From assembly GCA_902783735.1 (NCBI GenBank), contig CACZSE010000014.1, forward strand, positions 1 to 12,672: a stretch of DNA of 12,672 nt. Direction: 5' to 3'. Both the position numbers and the translations under genes were made by a program. The notes beneath the pieces are model-generated. The model did not search any database, was not told the origin of the DNA, and saw only the letters and a list, made by a program, of their open reading frames with translations. This stretch comes from an uncultured Lachnospiraceae bacterium. GTDB lineage: Bacteria; Bacillota; Clostridia; Lachnospirales; Lachnospiraceae. This document shows positions 1-7,857 of the stretch, in pieces (within the stretch, counting starts at the first letter, position 1; each line of letters opens with the position of its first letter).

Positions 1-857
1 GTAGGAATAAGAGTATTTGGCGGAATGTTCATATATCCCAGGGTCTGGGCAGTCTCTATGATATTGACCATGCTCCTGCCTTCAAGTACAACTTTTCTTT
101 CAAATCTGTAGGCAGAGTTTATGATCTGCTGAACTCGATCGACATTGGATGCAAATGTAGCTATTATGATCCTGGTACTGCGATGTTCGGCAAATATATT
201 GTCAAATATCTTTCCGAGTGTTCTCTCGGAAGGTGTAAATCCCGGTCTCTCGGCATTTGTACTGTCACACAAAAGTGCCATCACTCCCTTATGACCTATC
301 TCGGCAAATCTCTGAAGATCGATGGAATCTCCGTAAACCGGGGTATAATCCACCTTAAAATCTCCGGTATGAACAACTATGCCGGCAGGTGAATAAATGG
401 CTAAAGCCGCCGCATCCACGATACTGTGATTTGTCCTTATAAACTCAATACGTAATTGTCCGAGATTGATGTTCTGTCCAAACTTTACTATTTTTCTCTT
501 AACCTGATTCTTAAGATCATGCTCTTCAAGCTTATGATCGATCAGTCCTATTGTCAGTTTTGTAGCATATATCGGTACATTCATCTCCTTTAAAATGTAG
601 GGCAACGCACCAATATGATCCTCATGTCCGTGAGTTATCACGAGACCTTTTACTTTATCTATATTGTTTTTCAGGTAAGTGATGTCCGGAATGACAAGAT
701 CGATACCAAGCATGTCATCCGTCGGAAAACACAGACCGCAATCCACGACAACAATACTGTCTTCATATTCGAAGGCAGTAATATTCATTCCTATCTGCTC
801 AAGTCCGCCAAGAGGGATTATCTTTAGCTTTCCCGAAGCTGTTTTATCTTTTTTCAA
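1..857 (-). CDS. rnj: Ribonuclease J, N-terminal part (cut by window edge)
   Basis: Metallo-beta-lactamase/beta-CASP ribonuclease of RNA turnover and rRNA maturation in the cytoplasm. About 285 codons are visible, roughly half of the ~555-residue family length; the C-terminal half lies beyond position 1. Visible motifs: the zinc-binding HxHxDH signature THGHEDH at residues 75-81, TNHSI with a further ligand histidine near 144, HTGDFK with Asp166, and the CDSTNAE segment near 197-203. All metal ligands in view are intact, which favours a catalytically active J1-type enzyme over a degenerate J2 type. The start is TTG at 857-855, preceded by AGGAG six bases upstream; that ribosome site overlaps the stop codon of the DUF1292 gene (867-869), so translation of the two is probably coupled. 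The residues after the start (LKKDKTASGKLKIIPLGGL) match the usual beginning of the family. It is the last visible gene of the ireB-ruvX-DUF1292 run. Confidence 0.93.
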   Translation of the reverse strand, partial: MKKDKTASGKLKIIPLGGLEQIGMNITAFEYEDSIVVVDCGLCFPTDDMLGIDLVIPDITYLKNNIDKVKGLVITHGHEDHIGALPYILKEMNVPIYATKLTIGLIDHKLEEHDLKNQVKRKIVKFGQNINLGQLRIEFIRTNHSIVDAAALAIYSPAGIVVHTGDFKVDYTPVYGDSIDLQRFAEIGHKGVMALLCDSTNAERPGFTPSERTLGKIFDNIFAEHRSTRIIIATFASNVDRVQQIINSAYRFERKVVLEGRSMVNIIETAQTLGYMNIPPNTLIP

Positions 858-866
858 TGTTTTCTC

Positions 867-1136
867 CTAATCTTCGGATACGAACTTCACATCCTCTAAC
901 AGGTCCTCAAACACACCTGCCACAGCAGCAAGTTCCGTATCATCATCGACTATGGCATAGACGCTTTCCTTATCTTCATCGGATGACATATCCTTAAGTA
1001 TGAGCGCTTCTCCATCGCCTTCTTCAAAATCTGTTACCAATATGTAATTTGTTCCGGATATTCTTGTCTGTTCCAGAACATAAAATTCTACAGGTTCGTC
1101 CCCATCAGGACAAAATATGACTTTTTCAAATTTCAT
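867..1136 (-). CDS. DUF1292 (YrzB-type) protein
   Basis: Small acidic cytoplasmic protein of the DUF1292 family, 89 residues with the start chosen here. The recognisable core is KVIFCPDGDEPVEFYVLEQT followed by YILVTD, and the C-terminal half is rich in Asp and Glu. No biochemical function is established that I know of. I place the start at ATG 1136-1134 because AGAGGAT lies just upstream and family members begin at this point; an in-frame TTG at 1154 would add six residues but would lie upstream of that ribosome site. It follows ruvX by about 40 bases and its stop codon overlaps the ribosome site of RNase J. The order ireB-ruvX-yrzB is conserved in many Bacillota, which supports the family call. 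Confidence 0.9.
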   Translation of the reverse strand: MKFEKVIFCPDGDEPVEFYVLEQTRISGTNYILVTDFEEGDGEALILKDMSSDEDKESVYAIVDDDTELAAVAGVFEDLLEDVKFVSED

Positions 1137-1178
1137 ATGATCATCCTCTAACAAACGTTACGAAAATGCTTTTTAACT

Positions 1179-1628
1179 TCAGTCCGTGTCTTTTGCGGTT
1201 GTTTCATTTTGTGAGATACTGTCAAGGTATTCCTGCAAAATGAACACTGCCGCTATCTGGTCGACATATTTTTTTCTGTTCTCTCTGCGAACTCCCGACT
1301 CTATAAGAGATTCCTCGGCTGCTACAGTCGTAAGCCTTTCATCCCAGAGTATCACCTCTAATCCGGTCCGACGCTCAAGTTTTTCCTTAAACTCTTCACT
1401 TAAGACCGCCCTTGGTCCGACCGAATCATTCATGTTTTTGGGATAACCAAGAACAATCTTTCCAACATCATTTTTTACAATGAGTTCCTCTATGCGGGCA
1501 AGGGTCTGACGAAGCTTATTCTCCTCTTTTCTGGTTATTGTCTCTACCGGTTGGGCTGTAATGAGTAAAGGATCGCTGATAGCCACCCCTACAGTTTTCG
1601 AGCCCAGATCAAGTCCCATGATCTTCAT
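1179..1628 (-). CDS. ruvX: RuvX/YqgF family putative pre-16S rRNA nuclease / Holliday junction resolvase
   Basis: RNase H-fold nuclease of 149 residues, close to the usual 135-150. Family members were named as putative Holliday junction resolvases, and E. coli YqgF acts in processing the 5' end of 16S rRNA. The three acidic active-site positions are visible: Asp7 in [13 protein letters not shown], Glu97 in LWDERLTT, and Asp123 in KKYVDQIAA. The conserved [14 protein letters not shown] loop is at 61-74. The start ATG lies only 8 bases after the ireB stop (1637-1639) and has no clear ribosome site of its own, so translation is probably coupled to ireB. The 12-residue polar C-terminal tail ([11 protein letters not shown]) is likely disordered. 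Confidence 0.95.
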   Translation of the reverse strand: MKIMGLDLGSKTVGVAISDPLLITAQPVETITRKEENKLRQTLARIEELIVKNDVGKIVLGYPKNMNDSVGPRAVLSEEFKEKLERRTGLEVILWDERLTTVAAEESLIESGVRRENRKKYVDQIAAVFILQEYLDSISQNETTAKDTD

Positions 1629-1636
1629 ATATTAAT

Positions 1637-1897
1637 TTACCAATTATTCTTCTTTATATATTCCGTCAAAAGCTCTTCCACCAGTTCATCTCTCTCAACG
1701 CGCTGTATCAAACTTCTGGCATTGTTATGACTGGTGATATAAGTCGGATCGCCTGACATGATATATCCGACAATCTGATTCACCGGATCATATCCTTTTT
1801 CTTTCATGGCTTCAAAGACCATCTCAAGAATGATCTTCACGCTGGTCTCTTTTTCAACATCGACCTTAAAAAACTGTGTTTGTCCCATTTCTCCCAT
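1637..1897 (-). CDS. ireB: IreB family regulatory phosphoprotein (UPF0297)
   Basis: Small cytoplasmic protein of 86 residues, the normal family length. The signature is clear: a central block of [20 protein letters not shown] followed by [17 protein letters not shown]. In Enterococcus faecalis, IreB is a substrate of the Ser/Thr kinase IreK and modulates cephalosporin resistance; whether that holds here is inference. Phosphorylated threonines in IreB are near the N-terminus, and one candidate, Thr7, is present in [10 protein letters not shown]. The ATG has a good ribosome site, GAGGAG, six bases upstream. It is the first gene of the ireB-ruvX-DUF1292-RNase J run. A candidate promoter lies at 1946-1975, and about 60 bases separate it from mtaB, so readthrough from mtaB is also possible. 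No alanyl-tRNA synthetase gene sits next to it as it does in Bacillus. Confidence 0.95.
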   Translation of the reverse strand: MGEMGQTQFFKVDVEKETSVKIILEMVFEAMKEKGYDPVNQIVGYIMSGDPTYITSHNNARSLIQRVERDELVEELLTEYIKKNNW

Positions 1898-1945
1898 AGT
1901 CTTCTCCTCACTCTGCCTTCATTTATGTAAACAATACCACCTTTC

Positions 1946-1975
1946 ATGATAACATTATTATGCATGTGTTTTCAA
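1946..1975 (-). promoter_or_regulatory. Candidate sigma-A promoter for ireB
   Basis: On the minus strand TTGAAA (1970-1975) is followed after 18 bases by TATCAT (1946-1951). It overlaps the last codons of mtaB (stop 1958-1960) and points at ireB about 50 bases downstream. The match is fair, not strong, and there is no clear terminator between mtaB and ireB. Confidence 0.4.
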
Positions 1976-3310
1976 TAACATAATATCATTTTGCAAAAAA
2001 CCGTCCACTATTCCGTCTATCAGAGTGTTTTCCTCAAACGATCCTTCAACACCCATCATGATGTAATTCTTTGTGTGGCCTATGGTATAGTCCTTACCGT
2101 CAACCCGTATTATCTCCTCGGTGAGTATTTCCTCATGCTCTCCGATAACTGCCTCCATAAATCCTTTCTTATGCCTTTCACATACCTCTGACAGCACATC
2201 GCTTCTTTTAGCTTTTATGGCCTCCGTCAGCTGTCCGCTCATTGTATCGGCTACCGTTCCATGTCTTCTGGAATATTTAAAAATATGTGTTTCATAGTAA
2301 TCGATCTCTTCTACAAAACGACAGGTCTTTTCAAATTCCTCCTCTGTTTCGGCGGGGAATCCCACTATGATATCGGTAGTGATGGCGGGATGATCGTAAT
2401 ATTTTCTGATAAGGCTTACCCTGTCCGCATACTCCTTTGTCGTGTAACGTCTGTTCATTCGCTTCAGAGTTTCGTCGCATCCGCTCTGTAAAGAAAGATG
2501 AAAATGCGGACATACCTTTGTAAGTAAAGATATTCGCATTAAAAAATCATCCGTAATGACCCTTGGTTCCAAAGATCCGAGTCTGATCCTTTCTATACCG
2601 TCTATATCATGTACTGCTTCTATAACATCCAGCAGATCATAATTGGTATATTCCTGTCCTGCCGCTTTGTTATACGAAGAATACTCCTCATGAAAGTCCA
2701 GTCCGTATGAACTCAGATGTATGCCTGTCAGAACCACTTCCTTAACACCGCTGCCCGAAAGGCTCTTAACCTCTTCCAATATAAGCCTTGGATCTCTTGA
2801 TCTTATGCGTCCTCTGGCATATGGAATAATGCAAAAGGTACAGAACTGATCGCATCCGTCCTGAATTTTGACGTCAGCGCGACTTCTCACCTTAAAATCC
2901 GAGATGTTGTAATCCTCATAATCTATACTCTTTGTAAGGTCATCTACCACCACTCTGTTCAAATGATCTTTTTCATATTGTTCTACGATCGTGACAAGAT
3001 CCGCCTTATGATTGTTTCCGATAACGATATCCACGCTGCCGTCATCCGACGCTCCTTTTGTATCTGTCTGAGCATAACAGCCCACAGCTATCACGATAGC
3101 GGAAGGATTGTTCTTTTTGGCTTTATGAAGCATTTGCCTGCTTTTTCTGTCGGCTATATTGGTCACGCTGCAGGTGTTTACCACATATATGTCTGCTTTT
3201 TGTGTAAATTCTACAATTTTCCAGCCTGCCTTTAGTGCATTTTGCTGCATCATTTCCAGTTCATATGTATTTACTTTGCATCCTAAATTGTGGAATGCTA
3301 CAGTTTTCAT
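1958..3310 (-). CDS. mtaB: tRNA t6A37 methylthiotransferase MtaB
   Basis: Radical SAM enzyme that adds a methylthio group to t6A at position 37 of tRNAs reading ANN codons, giving ms2t6A. With the start chosen here it has 450 residues, as expected. The N-terminal UPF0004 domain carries the three cluster cysteines Cys11 (NLGCKVNTYE), Cys47 (VVNTCSVT) and Cys78 (AVGCYAQ). The radical SAM cluster is Cys153-x3-Cys157-x2-Cys160 in DGCDQFCTFCIIPYARG. The RGRIRSRDP sequence that follows suits MtaB rather than MiaB. A TRAM-type RNA-binding region occupies roughly 385-445. The ATG at 3310-3308 has AGGT about 8 bases upstream and begins with the family-typical MKTVAFHNLGCKVN. A GTG at 3391 in frame would add 27 residues that look like leader sequence, so I reject it. 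It is divergent from the HPr-like gene and followed by ireB. Confidence 0.94.
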   Translation of the reverse strand: MKTVAFHNLGCKVNTYELEMMQQNALKAGWKIVEFTQKADIYVVNTCSVTNIADRKSRQMLHKAKKNNPSAIVIAVGCYAQTDTKGASDDGSVDIVIGNNHKADLVTIVEQYEKDHLNRVVVDDLTKSIDYEDYNISDFKVRSRADVKIQDGCDQFCTFCIIPYARGRIRSRDPRLILEEVKSLSGSGVKEVVLTGIHLSSYGLDFHEEYSSYNKAAGQEYTNYDLLDVIEAVHDIDGIERIRLGSLEPRVITDDFLMRISLLTKVCPHFHLSLQSGCDETLKRMNRRYTTKEYADRVSLIRKYYDHPAITTDIIVGFPAETEEEFEKTCRFVEEIDYYETHIFKYSRRHGTVADTMSGQLTEAIKAKRSDVLSEVCERHKKGFMEAVIGEHEEILTEEIIRVDGKDYTIGHTKNYIMMGVEGSFEENTLIDGIVDGFLQNDIMLLKTHA

Positions 3311-3344
3311 GTTTTTTACCTGTTTTTTCGTTAATCTTTTCGTC

Positions 3345-3373
3345 TTGACTTTTTGTTTCCCCACATATAAGAT
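3345..3373 (+). promoter_or_regulatory. Candidate promoter for HPr-like gene
   Basis: TTGACT (3345-3350) is followed after 17 bases by TAAGAT (3368-3373). This would start transcription near 3380 and give a leader of about 40 bases before the ATG at 3419. A second pair, TTGAAG/TATATA at 3373-3402, would put the start on top of the ribosome site, so it is less likely. Confidence 0.45.
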
Positions 3374-3393
3374 TGAAGACGTAAGGTACACAA
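3364..3393 (-). promoter_or_regulatory. Candidate promoter for mtaB
   Basis: Minus strand TTGTGT (3388-3393), 18-base spacer, TATATG (3364-3369). It lies about 55 bases before the mtaB start and overlaps the candidate plus-strand promoter of the HPr-like gene. Two RNA polymerases could therefore compete for the site. The boxes are only partial matches. Confidence 0.35.
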
Positions 3394-3418
3394 GATTATA
3401 TAAAAGGAGGAGAACAGT

Positions 3419-3649
3419 ATGAAGACAGTTCAGATTTCATTAAACTCAATTGACAAAGTTAAATCTTTCGTCAACGACATCACAAAGTTCGATTATGATT
3501 TTGATCTTGTATCAGGAAGATATGTAATCGACGCAAAGTCTATCATGGGTATTTTCAGTTTGGATCTTTCAAAGCCGATCGACCTTAACATCCATGCAGA
3601 AGACAATATCGATGCTGTACTCGATGTACTTAAGCCTTACATGATCTAA
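3419..3649 (+). CDS. HPr-like protein lacking the phosphorylated histidine
   Basis: Cytoplasmic protein of 76 residues with an HPr-type fold, slightly shorter than true HPr (about 85-88). The best landmark is KSIMGIFSLDLSKPIDLNI (40-58), which matches the KSIMGVMSL region around the regulatory Ser46 of Bacillus HPr; here that serine is Ser41. An ungapped alignment back from this serine puts Ser10 where His15 should be and Asp12 where Arg17 should be. The protein therefore cannot act as a normal phosphocarrier between PTS enzyme I and the EIIA proteins. A Crh-like regulatory role, or a partner-binding role unrelated to sugar transport, is inference. The gene has a very strong ribosome site (AAAGGAGG about 8 bases before ATG). 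It is the only plus-strand gene, alone between the divergent mtaB promoter region and a terminator, so it looks like a single-gene unit with high expression. Confidence 0.85.
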   Translation: MKTVQISLNSIDKVKSFVNDITKFDYDFDLVSGRYVIDAKSIMGIFSLDLSKPIDLNIHAEDNIDAVLDVLKPYMI

Positions 3650-3677
3650 TAGTAAGCGTGCATCAGTCAGGCACTAA

Positions 3678-3695
3678 GGCCAAGATAACTTGGTC
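3678..3695 (+). other. Small hairpin after the HPr-like gene
   Basis: GGCCAAG (3678-3684) and CTTGGTC (3689-3695) form a 7-pair stem with one G-U pair and an ATAA loop, followed by ATTTT. It lies between the gene's stop codon and the main terminator. It could assist 3' end formation or protect the mRNA; the T run is too short for a confident independent terminator. Confidence 0.4.
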
Positions 3696-3712
3696 ATTTT
3701 AAAAAGATATTT

Positions 3713-3747
3713 AACGCAAGACTTTTATGTCTTGCGTTTTTTTATTT
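3713..3747 (+). terminator. Intrinsic terminator, possibly bidirectional
   Basis: A perfect 10-pair stem, AACGCAAGAC (3713-3722) with GTCTTGCGTT (3729-3738), loop TTTTAT, followed on the plus strand by TTTTTTATTTT. It ends the HPr-like transcript. It also lies directly after the thiI stop codon (3742-3744) on the other strand, where the flank reads TTAAATATCTTTTT. It may therefore terminate the convergent thiI operon less efficiently. Confidence 0.9.
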
Positions 3748-4926
3748 TGCCTTCACGATTATTGTTTCTTTTGAATCCAATGCAGTTTTAACAAGATCGT
3801 CAATAACTTCGTCGAGGTTATGCTCATGTCTTTTTATGATACTTAAGTTAGGCTTGGTCACAGGATGCTTTGCCACAAATATGGTACAGCAGTCCTCAAA
3901 GGGAAGTATTGAAGTTTCGTACGTTCCTATCTTTTCCGAAATGGATATGATCTCCTGCTTATCCAAACCAATGCATGGGCGATATACAGGCATTGTGCAT
4001 ACATCGTTTGTACATGCCAGACTGTGCATTGTCTGACTCGCAACCTGTCCTATGGATTCACCCGTTATAAGACCAAGACACTCTGTTTCCTCCGCTATAG
4101 TCTGTGCGATCCTCATCATGTAACGTCTCATAATGATCGTGAGTTCATCGTGAGGACATTTTTCATATATTGCAAGCTGAATATCTGTGAAATTGATCAC
4201 ATGCAGATATATCGGTCCACTGTATCTTGCCACCTGTGCGGCCAGATCAACAACCTTTTGCTTTGCTCTCTCTGAGGTATACGGCGGTGCATGGAAATAT
4301 ACTGCATCGATCTTGACACCGCGCTTACTGATCATATATCCGGCAACCGGCGAATCTATTCCTCCGGACAATAACAGCATTGCTTTTCCGTTGGTTCCCA
4401 CAGGCATGCCTCCCGGCCCGGGTATGATCTGAGAATAGATATATACTTTTTCCCTTATCTCCACATAGAGGCATATGTCGGGGTCATGCACATCAACTTT
4501 CAATTCACTGAAAGCATTTAATAATGCTTCTCCGATATCCGCATTCAGTTCCATGGAATTCTTCGGGTATGATTTCCTTGATCTTCTGGCAAAGACCTTG
4601 AAGGTTTTGTTCTTATCGGGATATGCCTTATCAAAGTAATCTATCACAGTCTTTTTAATATTCTCAAAATCGTTATCCTCTAACTGGATCATCGGGCATA
4701 TGCCGGAAATACCAAAAACAGTCTTTAGATTCTCTACTGCTTCATCATAGTCAAAGTCTCCCAGGGCATCGACGTATATCCTGCCTTCAGCCTTGCGAAC
4801 TTCAAACTCTCCTTCGCATCTTTTACATGCATATTTAATCTGTTGAACAAGCGCATTCTCAAAAAGATATCTGTTTTTTCCTTTAATTCCTATCTCGGCA
4901 TACTTTATCAGAAATGATGAATACAT
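3742..4926 (-). CDS. thiI: tRNA 4-thiouridine synthase ThiI
   Basis: Cytoplasmic enzyme that adenylates U8 of tRNA and replaces its oxygen with sulfur. The 394 residues are typical of the short, B. subtilis-type ThiI that lacks a rhodanese domain. The order is an N-terminal ferredoxin-like region, THUMP domain (about 60-166), then the PP-loop ATPase with SGGIDSP at 187-193. Cys346 in LPFEDCCTIFVAKHPVTKP aligns with the catalytic Cys344 of the E. coli enzyme. Because the rhodanese domain is absent, sulfur must be delivered by a partner, most likely the cysteine desulfurase encoded 25 bases upstream. The ATG has AGGAG five bases upstream. It is the last gene of the GH18-prmA-rsmE-desulfurase-thiI run and is followed by a terminator. 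A role in thiazole synthesis cannot be excluded, but the lack of rhodanese argues against it. Confidence 0.95.
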   Translation of the reverse strand: MYSSFLIKYAEIGIKGKNRYLFENALVQQIKYACKRCEGEFEVRKAEGRIYVDALGDFDYDEAVENLKTVFGISGICPMIQLEDNDFENIKKTVIDYFDKAYPDKNKTFKVFARRSRKSYPKNSMELNADIGEALLNAFSELKVDVHDPDICLYVEIREKVYIYSQIIPGPGGMPVGTNGKAMLLLSGGIDSPVAGYMISKRGVKIDAVYFHAPPYTSERAKQKVVDLAAQVARYSGPIYLHVINFTDIQLAIYEKCPHDELTIIMRRYMMRIAQTIAEETECLGLITGESIGQVASQTMHSLACTNDVCTMPVYRPCIGLDKQEIISISEKIGTYETSILPFEDCCTIFVAKHPVTKPNLSIIKRHEHNLDEVIDDLVKTALDSKETIIVKAK

Positions 4927-4951
4927 GGTTGCTCCTATCTGTCATTATCAA

Positions 4952-6106
4952 TTAATGTCTTGTATATCTTCTTAACATCGGCACAATATCTTCAAGAACT
5001 TCAAGAGCATATTCTATCTGTTCCATGGTATTGTCCTCACTAAGACTGAACCTTATCGTCGAATCCAAATACTTTTTTTCCACTCCTATGGCCTTAAGTG
5101 TTTCGGAGATCGACGGTTTATTTGATGCGCATGCACTTCCGGCAGAAACACATATTCCTTTTTCTTCAAGAGCATGCAACAATACTTCGCTCCTGATACC
5201 GCCAACAGAAGCGCTGACTATATGGGGCGCACTGTCTTCACCGACAGGGCCGTTTACTACAACATCGTCCATCTTCAGCAGTCCTGCTATAAGTCGCTCT
5301 TTCATCGCGTACATGTTTGCACGTGATATATCCAGATCCTTATAGATCAGTTCCGCAGCTTTTGCAAGCCCTGCTATTCCGGGTACGTTTTCCGTTCCCG
5401 ATCTCAGGTTCTTCTGCTGTCCGCCTCCATGAATGATGGGCAGGATCTTAACACCGCTTGCAATATATAAAAAACCCACACCTTTAGGTCCGTGGATCTT
5501 ATGTCCGCTCACGGATAAAAGATCTATACCAAGTTTTTTAGGATATATATTCCACTTGCCGTATCCCTGAACGGCATCTACATGCAGCAGGGTGTTCGGA
5601 TTTACCTTTTTTATGACCTGAGCTGCCTGAGCTATGGGTTCTACGGTACCTATCTCATTGTTTGTATGCATTATTGATACAAGGATGGTATCCTTTCGGA
5701 GCGTTTCTTCGAGTTGCTTCAGATCTATCAGTCCCTTATTGTCGACATCAAGATAACTAATTTCATAGCCCCGATCTTCCAAATACGCACAGGTCTCCAA
5801 AATTGCCGGGTGCTCTATTCTAGTTGTAATGATATGCTTTCCGCTTCTTTTATAGGCTTCTGCACATCCTATCAGAGCCATATTGTCGGACTCTGTACCT
5901 CCGGACGTAAACAATATGCACCTGTCATCTACTTTCAAGGTGGATGCGATCGTCTCTCTTGCGTGACGTATGCGGTTTTCCGCTTCCATCCCCTTTGTAT
6001 GAAGACTCGAAGGGTTGCCAAAGTCCTCCAGCATTATCTCGCTCACGATCTCTGCAACCTGAGGATATGCTCTTGTAGTAGCTGAATTATCAAAATAACA
6101 TTCCAT
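4952..6106 (-). CDS. NifS/IscS-type cysteine desulfurase (probable ThiI partner)
   Basis: PLP-dependent enzyme that takes sulfur from L-cysteine, leaving alanine and an enzyme persulfide. It has 384 residues, normal for the class. Visible residues: the opening FDNSATTRAYPQV, His99 in RIEHPAI, Asp177 in HVDAVQGYG, the PLP lysine Lys203 in SVSGHKIHGPKG, and the persulfide Cys326 in SAGSACAS near the C-terminus. The active-site loop is short, as in the NifS/IscS class rather than SufS. It is placed directly before thiI, like nifZ-thiI in B. subtilis, so dedicated sulfur supply to tRNA thiolation is likely. No scaffold gene such as iscU is nearby, which argues against general Fe-S assembly. Its ATG comes one base after the rsmE stop (TGATATG) with only a weak GGAAAA ribosome site, so translation is probably coupled to rsmE. 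Confidence 0.93.
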   Translation of the reverse strand: MECYFDNSATTRAYPQVAEIVSEIMLEDFGNPSSLHTKGMEAENRIRHARETIASTLKVDDRCILFTSGGTESDNMALIGCAEAYKRSGKHIITTRIEHPAILETCAYLEDRGYEISYLDVDNKGLIDLKQLEETLRKDTILVSIMHTNNEIGTVEPIAQAAQVIKKVNPNTLLHVDAVQGYGKWNIYPKKLGIDLLSVSGHKIHGPKGVGFLYIASGVKILPIIHGGGQQKNLRSGTENVPGIAGLAKAAELIYKDLDISRANMYAMKERLIAGLLKMDDVVVNGPVGEDSAPHIVSASVGGIRSEVLLHALEEKGICVSAGSACASNKPSISETLKAIGVEKKYLDSTIRFSLSEDNTMEQIEYALEVLEDIVPMLRRYTRH

Positions 6107-6107
6107 A

Positions 6108-6857
6108 TCAGTCTTTTTCCAAATGATACATCAAAATGCTCATCAGTGTCATGCCTGCGGTTTCGGTTCTCAGTATCCTTTTCCCCAGGGTTATACACTC
6201 AAATCCGGCGTTCTTCGCCAGATCAAGCTCAGTATCATCTATTCCTCCCTCCGGTCCGATAATAAATCCAACACTTTGACCGGGAGTTATACCGTTCACT
6301 ATATTTCTGGTATGCTCCATACCTTCTGCCATTTCATAGGGTATGAGCTTAACATCCATGTTTTGCGCCAATTTCAATGCTTCTTTAAAGCTCACCGGTT
6401 CATGCACATGGGGGATAATGGCCCTCTTGCTTTGTTTTGCCGCCGATTCAGCGATCTGTTGCCAGCGCAAAACACGAGAAGCGATCTTTTTTTCGTCAAG
6501 CTTAACTATGCTCCTTACCATGTTTACAGGTATGATCTCACAGACTCCGAGTTCCACTGTCTTTTGAATGACAGTCTCCATCTTATCACTTTTGGGAAGT
6601 CCCTGAAACAGATATATTTTTGAAGGCAGCTCAACATTGTCTTCTTTAATGAATCGCAGCTCACAATCTATATGGTCATCACTTAAAGACCTGATGGCGC
6701 AACGATATTCATTGGTATCTTCTCCGTTTGAAACCGCTATTTCCTCGCCCGGTCTCATTCTAAGAACATTTTTAATGTGATTGACATCCGTCCCGACGAT
6801 AGTAACCGTCTTACCTGCCTTATCTATTTGATCCGGAGAAACGAAAAAATGATACAT
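6108..6857 (-). CDS. rsmE: 16S rRNA (uracil1498-N3)-methyltransferase RsmE
   Basis: SPOUT-family methyltransferase acting on U1498 of 16S rRNA in the 30S subunit. The 249 residues match the family. The N-terminal PUA-like domain (about 1-70) includes HIKNVLRMRPGEEI. The C-terminal knotted SAM-binding domain shows FIIGPEGGIDDTEL (198-211) and LGKRILRTETA (224-234), the two hallmark loops. It lies 6 bases after prmA and 1 base before the desulfurase gene, so it is embedded in the operon. No strong ribosome site is seen before its ATG; the closest purine-rich stretch is in the prmA stop region, which suggests coupling. prmA-rsmE adjacency is common in Bacillota and supports both assignments. Confidence 0.96.
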   Translation of the reverse strand: MYHFFVSPDQIDKAGKTVTIVGTDVNHIKNVLRMRPGEEIAVSNGEDTNEYRCAIRSLSDDHIDCELRFIKEDNVELPSKIYLFQGLPKSDKMETVIQKTVELGVCEIIPVNMVRSIVKLDEKKIASRVLRWQQIAESAAKQSKRAIIPHVHEPVSFKEALKLAQNMDVKLIPYEMAEGMEHTRNIVNGITPGQSVGFIIGPEGGIDDTELDLAKNAGFECITLGKRILRTETAGMTLMSILMYHLEKD

Positions 6858-6863
6858 ATCTTA

Positions 6864-7829
6864 CTAATCTTTCCTTCCGGTCACGCTGACCCACTCACCC
6901 TGATAACTTACATCTATAACCTTAAGTCCGGCATCTTCCATTGCTTTTGTTACCTGATGTTCCTTATCTCCATCGTTTATGATCCCCGATGTGATATATA
7001 CCGCACCATGTTTCATGTGATCTACTATCACGGGTGTAAGATCCACCAGCACGCCGGCAAGGATATTTGCAAGAACTATATCATAACACTCATATCCCGC
7101 TTCATCACGAACCTTTTTGTCGGATATGATATTTCCGATGATCATCCTAAACTTATCTTCAGGTATATTATTTTTCTCCATATTATCGGCTACTGCCTGT
7201 ACCGCACATGGATCAAGATCGGTTCCGAAGGCATGCTTTGCACCGTACATGACAGCCAGTATTGCCAGTATTCCACTTCCGGTACCTACATCCAAAACCT
7301 CGCTGTCGTGATTTATGTATTTTTTCATCTGCTTAACACAAAGCTGTGTGGTATCATGCAGGCCTGTTCCGAAAGCTGTTCCGGGATCGATCCTGAGTAT
7401 CATCCTGTTTTTGTCTTCTTCAGAAACCTCTTCCCATGAAGGAATGACCAAAAGATCGTCAATATAAAATTGATGGAAATACTGCTTCCAGTTATTTATC
7501 CAATCCAGATCTTCCGTTTCATCAACAGTTATGGTCGCTTCTCCTATATCCAAAAACTCCCTGAGTTCGTCAAGTTCTGTCCTGACATCCTCAAGAGTTT
7601 TTTCAATATCCATGCCCGACCCCTCTTCAACAAAGAAACTGAGATAAGCGGTACCGTCATCTTCCCCCGTCTGCGGAGGAATGTCCACAAACATCTGCTC
7701 CTTCTCCCATGCACTTAAAGGAACATTGTCTTCTATCTGTGCCCCTTCAAGCCCAATGTCGTAAAGTGCGGATATGATGATATCTTCTGCCTCTGTTTTG
7801 GTCTTTATTCTTATTCTGGTCCATTTCAT
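6864..7829 (-). CDS. prmA: Ribosomal protein L11 methyltransferase PrmA
   Basis: SAM-dependent enzyme that trimethylates ribosomal protein L11. It has 321 residues, the expected length. The N-terminal substrate-recognition domain (about 1-110) begins MKWTRIRIKTKTEAED. The linker motif DPGTAFGTGLHDTT is at 148-161. The Rossmann methyltransferase domain has motif I VLDVGTGSGILAI (178-190), GTDLDP (202-207) and the ANILAGVL motif (254-261) that stands in place of NPPF in this family. The ATG is preceded by GAGG at a spacing of about 9 bases. It lies 28 bases after the stop of the GH18 gene with no terminator between, so the two are probably co-transcribed. Confidence 0.96.
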   Translation of the reverse strand: MKWTRIRIKTKTEAEDIIISALYDIGLEGAQIEDNVPLSAWEKEQMFVDIPPQTGEDDGTAYLSFFVEEGSGMDIEKTLEDVRTELDELREFLDIGEATITVDETEDLDWINNWKQYFHQFYIDDLLVIPSWEEVSEEDKNRMILRIDPGTAFGTGLHDTTQLCVKQMKKYINHDSEVLDVGTGSGILAILAVMYGAKHAFGTDLDPCAVQAVADNMEKNNIPEDKFRMIIGNIISDKKVRDEAGYECYDIVLANILAGVLVDLTPVIVDHMKHGAVYITSGIINDGDKEHQVTKAMEDAGLKVIDVSYQGEWVSVTGRKD

Positions 7830-7857
7830 ATATCATTACCTCATATTAAAGATACTA

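Noticed and set aside
1958..3391. Longer MtaB starting at GTG 3391
   Set aside because: The extra 27 residues do not resemble the family and lie in the divergent promoter region; the internal ATG at 3310 begins with the conserved MKTVAFHNLGCKVN.
6777..7439. Plus-strand ORF of 220 codons opposite prmA and rsmE
   Set aside because: It is antisense to the highly conserved prmA and rsmE and its translation resembles no protein; it is a shadow of their codon pattern.
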